From Silanimonas sp. (GTDB lineage Bacteria; Pseudomonadota; Gammaproteobacteria; Xanthomonadales; Xanthomonadaceae), in contig NZ_JAPZSC010000018.1 in assembly GCF_027531545.1 (NCBI RefSeq), forward strand, positions 62,001 through 126,000: a stretch of DNA of 64,000 nt, read 5' to 3'. Of the stretch, positions 8,232 through 16,099 are shown in pieces. The notes beneath the pieces were generated by a model. It saw only the letters and a program-made list of their open reading frames with translations. It did not search any database and was not told the origin of the DNA. Position 1 is the first letter of the stretch. Each line of letters starts with the position of its first letter. Position numbers and translations under genes: made by a program.

Positions 8232-9016
8232 GCGCCGCCACCGCCAACCCGAACTGGACGGCGTTCCGCACCATCATCCGCCGCGAGATCACGCGCATCG
8301 TCCGCATCTGGGGCCAAACCCTGGTGCCGCCGGCGATCACGATGACGCTGTACTTCCTGATCTTCGGCAAGCTGATCGGCAGCAAGATCGGCGACATGGG
8401 CGGCTTCAGCTACATGGACTTCATCGTGCCGGGCCTGGTGATGATGTCGGTGATCCAGAACGCCTACGGCAACATCAGCTCGAGCTTCTTCGGCGCGAAG
8501 TTCGGCCGCCACATCGAGGAGCTGCTGGTGGCCCCGCTGCCGAACTGGGTGATCCTCGGCGGCTATGTGGGCGGTGCCGTGCTGCGCGGCTTCATGGTCG
8601 GCGCCATCGTGCTGGCGGTGGCGATGCTGTTCACCAAGGTGCGCGTGCACGATTGGGCGGTGACGGTGAGCACCGTGCTGCTCGGCGCGGTGATCTTCTC
8701 GCTCGCCGGCTTCGTCAATGCCGTGTACGCGAAGAAGTTCGATGACATCGCGATCATCCCCACCTTCATCCTCACGCCGCTCACCTATCTCGGCGGCGTG
8801 TTCTATTCGGTGAAGCTGCTGCCGGACTGGGCCGAAGCGGCCACGCACGCCAACCCGATCTTCTACATGGTCAACGCCTTCCGCTATGGCCTGCTGGGCA
8901 CCGGTGCCACCGACGTGCCGCTGTGGAGCGCGTATGCCGTGATGCTGGGCGCCGTGGTGGCGCTGACCTGGCTCGGCCTCTGGTTGCTGCAGCGCGGCGT
9001 CGGCCTGCGCAGCTGA
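8228..9016 (+). CDS. ABC-2 type exporter, permease subunit
   Basis: 262 residues with six hydrophobic segments, the ABC-2 membrane fold (YadH-like). The conserved end of the family, ANPIFYMVNAFRYG, is visible near 212-225. It partners the ATPase encoded immediately upstream with a 4-base overlap. A GC-rich hairpin follows at 9023-9041. The substrate cannot be inferred; family members are implicated in export of lipids, polysaccharides or drugs. Confidence 0.94.
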   Translation: MSAATANPNWTAFRTIIRREITRIVRIWGQTLVPPAITMTLYFLIFGKLIGSKIGDMGGFSYMDFIVPGLVMMSVIQNAYGNISSSFFGAKFGRHIEELLVAPLPNWVILGGYVGGAVLRGFMVGAIVLAVAMLFTKVRVHDWAVTVSTVLLGAVIFSLAGFVNAVYAKKFDDIAIIPTFILTPLTYLGGVFYSVKLLPDWAEAATHANPIFYMVNAFRYGLLGTGATDVPLWSAYAVMLGAVVALTWLGLWLLQRGVGLRS

Positions 9017-9022
9017 GGAACC

Positions 9023-9041
9023 CCCGCCCGAATCGGGCGGG
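9023..9041 (+). terminator. GC-rich hairpin after the ABC exporter operon
   Basis: CCCGCCCG-AAT-CGGGCGGG is a perfect 8-base-pair stem with a 3-base loop, 7 bases after the permease stop. No T-tract follows, so it may act as a Rho-assisted stop or an RNA 3'-end stabiliser rather than a classical intrinsic terminator. Confidence 0.5.
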
Positions 9042-9080
9042 CGCTATGCTCCACGCGACCCACTTTGGGCGCGGGAGTAC

Positions 9081-9899
9081 GTGATGGACGAAGCGGCCAC
9101 GCTCGATCTCCACCGGCGCCACCGCGTGCGGGTGGAGGGAACCGGCCCCACCCTGCTCTACGCGCACGGCTTCGGCTGCAGCCAAGCCATGTGGGACGCG
9201 ATCCTGCCGGCGTTCGCCGCGACCCATCGCCAGGTCTCGTTCGACTACGCCGGATCAGGCCGCTCCGATCGCGCCGCGTACGATCCAAAGCGCCACGCCT
9301 CGCTCGAAGGCTACGCGGACGACCTACTCGCGATCGCGCGCAGCGTCGCACCGCCCGAAGGCCTCACCCTCGTCGCGCACTCGGTGAGCTGCAGCATCGG
9401 CATGCTCGCCGCCGCACGCGAACCGGCCCTCTTCCGCGACCTCGTGCTGCTCGGCCCAAACCCCTGCTTCATCGACCATCCGCCCGACTACATCGGCGGC
9501 TTCCAGCGCGCCGACCTCGAAGGCCTGCTCACGCTGATGGACCAGAACTACCTGGGCTGGGCGCAAACCCTGGCCCCGGTGGTGGCCGGCGAGGGCGGCG
9601 GGGCCGAGGTTTCGGGGCGGCTTTCCGAAAGCTTCTGCTCGACCGACCCCAATGTGGCGCGCCAGTTCGCCGCGGCCACGTTCTTCTCGGACAACCGCGC
9701 CGATGTCGAGCGCGTCCGCACGCCTGCGCTGCTGCTGCAGCACCGCCATGACGCGCTCGCCCCTCTGGACGTCGGACGCTGGCTGAAGGCGCACCTCCCG
9801 CAGGCCACGCTGGAGGTCCTCGACGTCGCCGGCCATTGCGCCCACATGAGCCACCCGGCATTGGTCATCGACGCGCTGCGGAGGCGGCTTGGGCCCTGA
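9081..9899 (+). CDS. rsbQ: RsbQ-like alpha/beta hydrolase (signal-perceiving type)
   Basis: 272 residues from GTG 9081 (ATG follows as codon 2). The nucleophile elbow AHSVSCSIG holds Ser101; Asp near 224 (QHRHDALAP) and His near 252 (AGHCAHMSHP) complete the triad. Stretches such as ESFCSTDPNVARQFA and FFSDNRADV match Bacillus RsbQ closely. RsbQ belongs to the group that includes plant D14/KAI2 receptors; in Bacillus it is required for the PAS-domain phosphatase RsbP to sense energy stress. The next gene, starting 10 bases on, encodes a PAS-GGDEF protein, so the partner here is probably a diguanylate cyclase. Confidence 0.92.
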   Translation: MMDEAATLDLHRRHRVRVEGTGPTLLYAHGFGCSQAMWDAILPAFAATHRQVSFDYAGSGRSDRAAYDPKRHASLEGYADDLLAIARSVAPPEGLTLVAHSVSCSIGMLAAAREPALFRDLVLLGPNPCFIDHPPDYIGGFQRADLEGLLTLMDQNYLGWAQTLAPVVAGEGGGAEVSGRLSESFCSTDPNVARQFAAATFFSDNRADVERVRTPALLLQHRHDALAPLDVGRWLKAHLPQATLEVLDVAGHCAHMSHPALVIDALRRRLGP

Positions 9900-9909
9900 G
9901 CGCCCATCG

Positions 9910-10884
9910 ATGGCCGAGCTGCTGCCGCGCCTTCCGGCGCTGTTGATCGTCACCGATGCGAGCGGGAGCCTGCAGGTGGTGACCGGCGACGTCGTCGAAG
10001 AGCTGGGCATCGATGCCGGCGCGCTCGACTACATCGGCACCGTGTTCGGCCGCGCCTCGGCCATCTTCCTCGAGACCCACCTCTCGCCGCTGCTGCGTCG
10101 CGAGGGGCGTTTCGATGAATGCCATGTGCTGTTGCAGTCGCCGGGCGGCACCCCATGGCCCTGCCTCGTCAGCGCACGTCGCCTCGACGACGGCGCGCGC
10201 TTGCTCTGGCTGTTCTTCCCGGCGCGGGAGCGCGCCCGCTTCGAAGCCGAGCTGGTGGCCGCGCGTCAGTCCGCGCAGGGCCTCGCCAGTGAGCTGGCCG
10301 AGGCCAATCGGCGCCTCGAGGCGCAGTCCGAGGCCATCCGCACGCGCAATGACGAGCTTGACCAGCTCGCCCGCACCGACCCACTCACGGGCCTCGGCAA
10401 CCGGCGCGTGCTCGATGCCGCGTTCCTGGCCCGGCCGGCCGCCCCACAGGACGGCACGCCGTCGACCGACAGCGCGCTGCTCATGGTCGATGCCGACCAC
10501 TTCAAGGCCATCAACGACCGCTGGGGCCATGACGTCGGCGACACCGTGCTGGTGGCCATGGCAGGCGTCCTCCGCACCTGCCTGCGGCGCAGCGACACCG
10601 TCGTGCGCCTCGGCGGCGAAGAGTTCGCGTTGTGGCTTCCCGACGCGAACCCCGAGGCCGCCGCGCGCGTGGCGGAAACCGTGCACGCCAAGATGGCGGC
10701 CGTGCGGCTGCCGGACGCTGCCCAGGCGCTGACGGTGAGCATCGGCGTGGCGATGCTCGGGGGCCAACGCCACCGGAACGACCTCGCGCAGTTGCTGAAG
10801 CGCGCCGACGAAGCGCTGTACCTCGCGAAGCACTCCGGCCGTCACTGCACGCGCTGGGCGGATGCGCCGCCCGGCAGCCGCTGA
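9910..10884 (+). CDS. PAS-GGDEF diguanylate cyclase, likely RsbQ partner
   Basis: 324 residues from ATG 9910. A TTG at 9889 with GGAGG before it would add 7 residues and overlap the hydrolase. The PAS domain (about 5-105) has the RsbP-like core IFLETHLSPLLRREG, followed by a coiled coil (about 108-152, FEAELVAARQ onward) and a GGDEF domain with active site GGEEF at 235-239 and an I-site RxxD at 226-229. It should make cyclic di-GMP from GTP with product inhibition. No membrane segment is seen, so it is cytoplasmic. Gene order suggests that the RsbQ-like hydrolase delivers or makes the PAS signal. Confidence 0.93.
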   Translation: MAELLPRLPALLIVTDASGSLQVVTGDVVEELGIDAGALDYIGTVFGRASAIFLETHLSPLLRREGRFDECHVLLQSPGGTPWPCLVSARRLDDGARLLWLFFPARERARFEAELVAARQSAQGLASELAEANRRLEAQSEAIRTRNDELDQLARTDPLTGLGNRRVLDAAFLARPAAPQDGTPSTDSALLMVDADHFKAINDRWGHDVGDTVLVAMAGVLRTCLRRSDTVVRLGGEEFALWLPDANPEAAARVAETVHAKMAAVRLPDAAQALTVSIGVAMLGGQRHRNDLAQLLKRADEALYLAKHSGRHCTRWADAPPGSR

Positions 10885-10887
10885 GGT

Positions 10888-12081
10888 TCAGCCCTCGCGC
10901 CAGTCCTCGCCGGGCAGGATGCGCCGCAGGTAGGCGTCGAACATCGGCACGGTGAACGCGGTATCGCCGTGGTTTGGGCTCCACACCATGCCTTTGTCGA
11001 TCAACTGCGCACGGATGGGCCCCATCGCAGTGACCTTGCGACCGAGGGTGTCGGCGATGTCGCCGGAGCGATGCGGGCCCGGCCCGAGCGCCGCCATCGC
11101 GCGCAGGTAGCGCTTCTCGGCCAAGGTCAGGCGATCGAAGCGCACGCGGAAGAAACTCTCGTCGAGGGCGGCCACCGCCTCGCGCGCGGCGCGTTCGACA
11201 TCGGCGACCGTGATCGGCGAGCCCTTCGCCACGTCCCAGGCGTGCTTGCCCCACTCCTGCAGGAAGTACGGGTAGCCCTCGGTGGCGTGGAGGATGGCCT
11301 CGGTGGCGGCGGGCTCGAAGCGCACGCCCAGCGCGGCGGCCGGCACTTCGATGGCATCGCGCGCGGCGGTGGCGTCGAGCGGGCCGATGAAGGGGAAGGC
11401 AAACAGGCGCTCGGCATAGGACTTCGCGCGGCCCATCTGGCCGGGCAGCGACGGCAGGCCGGCGCCGACCAGCACCACCGGCACCTGCTGCTGCGCGCAG
11501 CGGTGCAACGCCGTCACCAACGACGCCAGCTGTTCCTCCGGCACGTACTGCAGCTCGTCGATGAAGAGCACGAGGGCCGTGCCATCGGCCTGCGCGGCGC
11601 GCGCGGCGGCCTCCAGCAGGGCCAGCAGGTCGCTCTCGAGGTCGCCGTTGTCGGCCAGGCCGGGCTCGGGATCGAGGTCGATGCCCACTTCGAGGTCGGC
11701 GTACTTCAGCTTCAGCGATTTCGCGAAGCCAGCCAGCGCGCGGAGGCCGCGGCTGGCGAGGTCCTTGGCCTTGTCGCGTCGCGAGAGGCGCAGCAGGGCG
11801 AGGCGCAGCTGCGGCGCCAGCATGGCCGGCAGCGAGCGGCCTTCCGGCGCCTCGATGCGGATGGTCTCCATCCCGGCGGCCTCGGCGTCCTGCCGCATGC
11901 GGTCGAGCAGCACGGTCTTGCCGACGCCGCGCAGGCCGACCAGCAGCACGCTCTTGGCCTGACGGCCGGCGCGGATGCGCGCAGTGGCGATCCGCACCTG
12001 CTCGATGAGCGCGTCGCGGCCGGCGAGTTCCGGGGGCGGTGCCCCGGCACCGGGCGCGTAGGGGTTGGCGATGGGGTCCAT
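10888..12081 (-). CDS. STAND-like AAA ATPase
   Basis: 397 residues. Walker A GLRGVGKT is at 49-56 and Walker B VLFIDEL at 171-177; a winged-helix-like C-terminus follows (about 320-397). It resembles the archaeal-type ATPase group often annotated simply as ATP-binding protein; relatives include ORC/Cdc6-like and STAND switches. A specific role is not established. The gene is monocistronic, convergent with the cyclase, and its start is preceded by an unusually clear symmetric AT-rich element (12103-12137), so it seems to have dedicated control. Confidence 0.9.
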   Translation of the reverse strand: MDPIANPYAPGAGAPPPELAGRDALIEQVRIATARIRAGRQAKSVLLVGLRGVGKTVLLDRMRQDAEAAGMETIRIEAPEGRSLPAMLAPQLRLALLRLSRRDKAKDLASRGLRALAGFAKSLKLKYADLEVGIDLDPEPGLADNGDLESDLLALLEAAARAAQADGTALVLFIDELQYVPEEQLASLVTALHRCAQQQVPVVLVGAGLPSLPGQMGRAKSYAERLFAFPFIGPLDATAARDAIEVPAAALGVRFEPAATEAILHATEGYPYFLQEWGKHAWDVAKGSPITVADVERAAREAVAALDESFFRVRFDRLTLAEKRYLRAMAALGPGPHRSGDIADTLGRKVTAMGPIRAQLIDKGMVWSPNHGDTAFTVPMFDAYLRRILPGEDWREG

Positions 12082-12102
12082 GGCCCATAGTCTAGGCCGA
12101 TG

Positions 12103-12137
12103 TTTGGCAAATTACGCATTTTGGATAATTCGCCAAA
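12103..12137. promoter_or_regulatory. Triple half-site inverted repeat upstream of the AAA ATPase
   Basis: On the plus strand TTTGGCAAATTA (12103-12114) faces TAATTCGCCAAA (12126-12137), 12-base arms with one mismatch and an 11-base spacer. The spacer-side TTTTGG adds a third TTTGG half-site, so TTTGG-N8-CCAAA is nested inside the larger repeat. It is an AT-rich island 21 bases before ATG 12081 in an otherwise GC-rich region and is probably both promoter and operator of the ATPase gene. Confidence 0.6.
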
Positions 12138-12178
12138 CCTCGACCAATCTCCCGGGAGAGGCGACCCCGCCGGCGGCC

Positions 12179-13000
12179 TCAGGCCTCCGGTAGCCGGAAG
12201 AAGGCCCGCGCGGTCGCCGTGGTGCTCGCCGCGGTCACCGCCACGTCCTCGCCGCGGTCCTTCGCGAGCTCGTGGACGATGTGCGGCAGGAAGGCCGGCT
12301 CGTTGCGACGGTCCTTCGGCGTGGGCTTCAGCGTGCGCGGCAGCAGGTAGGGGCAGTCGGTCTCGACCATCAGGCGGTCGGCCGGGATGCGCTTCACCAG
12401 CTCGCGGAGGTGCTGGCCGCGGCGCTCGTCGCAGAGCCAACCGGTGATGCCGATGTAGCAGCCGGCGTCCAGCGATTCCATCAGCGCGCGCTCGTCGCCG
12501 GTGAAGCAGTGCACCACCGCCGGGCCGCAGCGCGGCAGGAAGGGCTTGAGGATGGCGAGGAAGTCGTCGTGCGCGTCGCGCTGATGCAGGAACAGCGGCT
12601 TGCCGCATTCGACGGCGAGCTCCAGCTGGCGTTCGAAGGCGCGCTGCTGCGCGTGTCGTGGCGCGAAGTCGCGGAAGTAGTCGAGGCCGGTCTCGCCCAC
12701 CGCCACCACCTCCGGGTGTGTGAGCAGTTCGCGCAGTTCGGCGACGGCTTCGTCGGTAACTTCAATGGCGTGGTGCGGGTGCACGCCGGCGGTGGCAAAC
12801 AGCCGGCCCGGATGCGCGCGGGCGAGATCGAGCGCGTGGCGCGAGCCCTCGCGCGAGGCGCCGGTGACGACGAGCTGGTGCACGCTCGCCTCCGCCGCGC
12901 GCTCGAGCACGGCGTCGAAATCGTGGCCGAAACTCTCGTGCGTCAGATTGGCGCCGATGTCGATGAGCGGGTGCGGGAAGGTGGTGCGGTAGGGGTTCAT
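12179..13000 (-). CDS. tatD: TatD-family metal-dependent hydrolase/DNase
   Basis: 273 residues from ATG 13000; a TTG 12 bases earlier is less likely. Conserved blocks of the TatD beta/alpha barrel are in order: IDIGANLT near 13-20, GETGLDYFRDF, FLHQRDAH, VHCFTGDE and ETDCPYLLP. The DIGxNLT start is that of TatD proper rather than YcfH/YjjV. TatD proteins are 3'-5' exonucleases active on damaged DNA and are linked to peroxide repair. Leftward, 13 bases downstream of the flavoprotein gene. Confidence 0.94.
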   Translation of the reverse strand: MNPYRTTFPHPLIDIGANLTHESFGHDFDAVLERAAEASVHQLVVTGASREGSRHALDLARAHPGRLFATAGVHPHHAIEVTDEAVAELRELLTHPEVVAVGETGLDYFRDFAPRHAQQRAFERQLELAVECGKPLFLHQRDAHDDFLAILKPFLPRCGPAVVHCFTGDERALMESLDAGCYIGITGWLCDERRGQHLRELVKRIPADRLMVETDCPYLLPRTLKPTPKDRRNEPAFLPHIVHELAKDRGEDVAVTAASTTATARAFFRLPEA

Positions 13001-13013
13001 GAACGAAATCAAT

Positions 13014-14216
13014 TCAAACGTGTAGTCCGGCCGCGTGCCCTGAGGCCCAAGCCCATTGGAAGTTGTAGCCGCCGAGCCAGCCGGTGACGTCGAGCACCTC
13101 GCCGACGAAATGCAGGCCGGGCACGCGGCGGCTTTCCATCGTGCTGGACGAAACCTCTTTCGTGTCGACGCCGCCCAGCGTCACTTCAGCGGTGCGGTAG
13201 CCCTCGGTGCCGCTGCAGACCAGCGGGAAGCGGGCGAGCGTCTCGGCGATGCGCTGCATCGGCTTCGGGTCGATCTGCTTCATCGGCCTGCTCTCGAACA
13301 CCGTCTCGCACAGGCGCTCGGCGAAGCGCTTCGGCAACAGCTCGCTCAGCACCGTGCGTAGCTGCGCGTCGGGGCGCGAGGTGCGGAGCGCGGCGAGGGT
13401 TTCGAGCGCGTCCTGGCCGGGCAACAGGTCGAGCTCCAGCGTGTCGCCGGGCTGCCAGTAATTGGAGATCTGCAGGATGGACGGGCCGCTGATCCCGCGA
13501 TGGGTGATCAGCATCGCGTTGCTGAAGGCGGTCTTTCCGCACCGGGCCGTCACCGGCAACGCGACGCCGGCGAGCTCCGCCATGGCTTCCGCGGGCTTCC
13601 CGGTTTGCGTGAGCGGCACGAGGCCGGCGCGCGTGGGCAAGACCTCGTGGCCGAACTGCTTGGCCAGCGCATAACCGAAGCCGGTGGCGCCCATGCTCGG
13701 GATCGACAGGCCACCGGTGGCGACGACCAGCGATTCGGCATCGACGACGCCTTGCGAGGTGGTGACGCGGAAGCGCGGCGCGCCTTCGGTCGTGGCCTCC
13801 AGCGTCTCGACGGACTCGACCGCGCACGAGGTGCGCACATCGACGCCGGCCTCGGCGCATTCGGCCAACAGCATGGCCACGATCTGCTTGCTGCTGTCGT
13901 CGCAGAACAGCTGGCCCAGCTCTTTCTCGTGGTAAGCGATGCCGTGGCGCTCGACCATGGCGATGAAGTGCGCCGGCGTGTAGCGGGCGAGTGCGGACTT
14001 GCAGAAGTGCGGGTTGGCGGAAAGGAAGTTCGCCGGCGTCGTGCCGGTATTGGTGAAGTTGCAGCGCCCACCGCCGGACATCAGGATCTTCTTGCCGCAG
14101 CGATTGGCGTGCTCGATCACGCGCACGCGGCGCCCCCGACGGCCCGCGGTGAAGGCCGTCATCAGCCCGGCCGCGCCGCCGCCGATCACGACGACGTCGA
14201 CGCGATCAGGCCGCAC
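13014..14216 (-). CDS. HI0933/YhiN-family FAD flavoprotein
   Basis: 400 residues from GTG 14216, overlapping the 3' end of yaeQ by 11 bases. The N-terminal dinucleotide motif VVIGGGAAGLM is at about 9-19, followed by the family signature CGKKILMSGGGRCNFTNTG near 41-59 and a C-terminal FAD segment with GGYNFQWAWASG near 383-394. This is the HI0933 group (COG2081); BaiN is a relative that reduces a bile-acid double bond, but most members have no known substrate. Confidence 0.93.
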   Translation of the reverse strand: MRPDRVDVVVIGGGAAGLMTAFTAGRRGRRVRVIEHANRCGKKILMSGGGRCNFTNTGTTPANFLSANPHFCKSALARYTPAHFIAMVERHGIAYHEKELGQLFCDDSSKQIVAMLLAECAEAGVDVRTSCAVESVETLEATTEGAPRFRVTTSQGVVDAESLVVATGGLSIPSMGATGFGYALAKQFGHEVLPTRAGLVPLTQTGKPAEAMAELAGVALPVTARCGKTAFSNAMLITHRGISGPSILQISNYWQPGDTLELDLLPGQDALETLAALRTSRPDAQLRTVLSELLPKRFAERLCETVFESRPMKQIDPKPMQRIAETLARFPLVCSGTEGYRTAEVTLGGVDTKEVSSSTMESRRVPGLHFVGEVLDVTGWLGGYNFQWAWASGHAAGLHV

Positions 14217-14751
14217 GCTGGTGCCACACGGGCGTGACGCTCACCGAGCCGCCCTCGCCCATCAGCTGCACCTCGCCGTCCTGCACGAGGCACTGCAGGT
14301 CCATGCCGCGGGCGAGCAGCGGCGCCAACGCCTCGGCCGTGCCGGCCGGCAGTTCGACGACGTCGAGGTTGGTGCAGCGCGCGAGGCCCGCAGCGTTCTT
14401 TTCCCACCACAGGCCGAAACCGCGGCCGCTGTAGCCGAACACCGTGACGCGGCGCGAGCGCCCGCAGGCGCGGCGCACGTCGGCTTCCTCGGGCTGGCCG
14501 AGTTCGATCCAGTGCTCGATGTCGCCGGTGAGCGAGCGCAACCACACGTCGGGCTCGCCGTCGCTGCTGATGCCGCGGCCGAACTCCAGTCGTTCCTCCG
14601 CGAACAGCCCGAAGGCGAGCAGGCGCACCATCAGGCGCGCATCCGTCTCGGAGGGGTGCTGCGCCAAAGTCAGCGTGTGCGTGGCGTAGTAGTGGCGATC
14701 GAGGTCGGAGACCTGCAGCGTCGCGCGGTGGACGGTGGCCTTGAGCGCCAT
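14206..14751 (-). CDS. yaeQ: YaeQ family protein
   Basis: 181 residues from ATG 14751. The N-terminus MALKATVHRATLQVSDLDRH and the motif QPEEADVRRACGRSRRV are typical of YaeQ, a proteobacterial protein with a PD-(D/E)XK-like fold. Residues Asp and Glu around PDVWLRS and ELGQP correspond to the putative active site. It was once proposed to replace RfaH, but its real function is unsettled. Length matches the family (about 180). Confidence 0.94.
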   Translation of the reverse strand: MALKATVHRATLQVSDLDRHYYATHTLTLAQHPSETDARLMVRLLAFGLFAEERLEFGRGISSDGEPDVWLRSLTGDIEHWIELGQPEEADVRRACGRSRRVTVFGYSGRGFGLWWEKNAAGLARCTNLDVVELPAGTAEALAPLLARGMDLQCLVQDGEVQLMGEGGSVSVTPVWHQRAA

Positions 14752-14806
14752 GGGGATTCCGGGGAAGAAGCGGGGGGCATTGTAGGCGAGCCCGCCGGAG
14801 GCCCGG

Positions 14807-15661
14807 TCAGCGCGGCGCGCAGATCGGGTCGAAGCGCCAGCACAGGGCGGTCGGCAGGGCAGTGCGCCACGCGCCCTCGTTGTGTTCACCGTTCGGGTCT
14901 TCGAGGAAGTTCATCCGCGCGGAAGGCGATTGAACGCTCAAGGTCTCGAACATCGCCCGGGCTTTGGGCAGCGTCGATTCACTATCCTTGCCCCCGGCGT
15001 AGATCAACGCGTATTGCCCCGGCTTCAACGGCGTGCGCGCCGTCTCCTCGGCGATGGCCGGCGAGAACCAGTAGCTCGGCGAGAAGATGATCGCGCCGCC
15101 GAAGACATCAGGCCGCCGCAGCACCGCGGCATGCGCCATCAACCCGCCCATCGAGCTGCCGACGATAGTGGTGGAGGCCGCCGCGGGGCGCGTGCGGTAG
15201 CGCGCATCGATGGCGGGCTTCACCGCACCGACGAGATCGGCGAGGAAGGCCTCGCCCTTCGCCGGGCGGAACTCGGGGTTCTCCCAGACGCTCAGTTCCT
15301 GCATCCGCGCCTCGCCGCCGTGGTCGACGCCGACCGCGATCACCGCGAGGTCGTGCTTCGCCAGCAGGTCGTCCAGGGTTTCGTCGGCACCCCATTCGCC
15401 AACGTAGCTCGTGGCCGCATCGAAGACGTTCTGCCCGTCCATGAAATAGACGACGGGATAGCGGCAGCCCTCGCAGTTCGTATAGCCGCGCGGCAGGTAG
15501 ACGCGCAGCGTGCGTTCGACGCCCAGCGTGGGCAGCGCGACGGTGAAGGTCTCGAAGCGCGAGGGCGAGGCGACGGTGGATTCGCGCGCCGGGTCGGCGG
15601 CGACGGCATCCGCGGCAATGCCCGCGGTCGTCAGCAGCAGCGAAGCGACGAGCACGCGCAT
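14807..15661 (-). CDS. Secreted esterase, IroE/Fes-like alpha/beta hydrolase
   Basis: 284 residues from ATG 15661, whose A is the last base of the upstream stop. Residues 1-22 form a signal peptide ending AVAA. The nucleophile elbow GSSMGG is near 168-173, and FMDGQN, WGADETLDD and GEHNEGAWR (His) fit the putative-esterase family that includes enterobactin/salmochelin esterases and feruloyl esterases. It is expected in the periplasm. No siderophore genes are adjacent, so substrate is open. Confidence 0.9.
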   Translation of the reverse strand: MRVLVASLLLTTAGIAADAVAADPARESTVASPSRFETFTVALPTLGVERTLRVYLPRGYTNCEGCRYPVVYFMDGQNVFDAATSYVGEWGADETLDDLLAKHDLAVIAVGVDHGGEARMQELSVWENPEFRPAKGEAFLADLVGAVKPAIDARYRTRPAAASTTIVGSSMGGLMAHAAVLRRPDVFGGAIIFSPSYWFSPAIAEETARTPLKPGQYALIYAGGKDSESTLPKARAMFETLSVQSPSARMNFLEDPNGEHNEGAWRTALPTALCWRFDPICAPR

Positions 15662-16065
15662 CACTCAGCCTCCGGCAAGGTGTAATCGAAACGGTAGAAA
15701 TGGTCGCCACCGGCGATGTCGATGCCCATCCGCCCGGAAAGACCAACGAGCTGCCCGGTGCCCGAATCCGGCACCACTTCGAGGAACAGGCGCTTCATGC
15801 CGCGCTCCATCACCCCGCTGTGCTGGAGCACGAAGCTGCCCAGCCGCCCGTCCAGCATCCCGACGACGCGCTCGATGGCGACGTAGCCGGCCGAGCCTTC
15901 CACGAAGGTGCGCGCGGAGAGCATCTCGCCGCGGCCGACCGCATCGAGCAAGCCTCCGTAGCGCTTGTCGAGCCGGAAGCGGCCAAGGTGCGGCGGGGCA
16001 TCCGCATGCGCCAGCGGCTCGGGCGTCATCTGGACGTGGAAGGGACCTTCGATGGTGTGGGTCAT
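15661..16065 (-). CDS. DUF3224 domain protein
   Basis: 134 residues from ATG 16065. MTHTIEGPFHVQMTPEPL, MLSARTFVEGSAGYVA and GSFVLQHSGVM are typical of DUF3224, a small beta-barrel protein without a known activity. No signal peptide, so cytoplasmic. Translationally coupled to the esterase gene downstream by a one-base overlap. It starts 34 bases after the helicase gene and may share its transcript. Confidence 0.92.
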   Translation of the reverse strand: MTHTIEGPFHVQMTPEPLAHADAPPHLGRFRLDKRYGGLLDAVGRGEMLSARTFVEGSAGYVAIERVVGMLDGRLGSFVLQHSGVMERGMKRLFLEVVPDSGTGQLVGLSGRMGIDIAGGDHFYRFDYTLPEAE

Positions 16066-16099
16066 GGCGTCACGAACGTTGGATTGGCTCCGCGCCACT

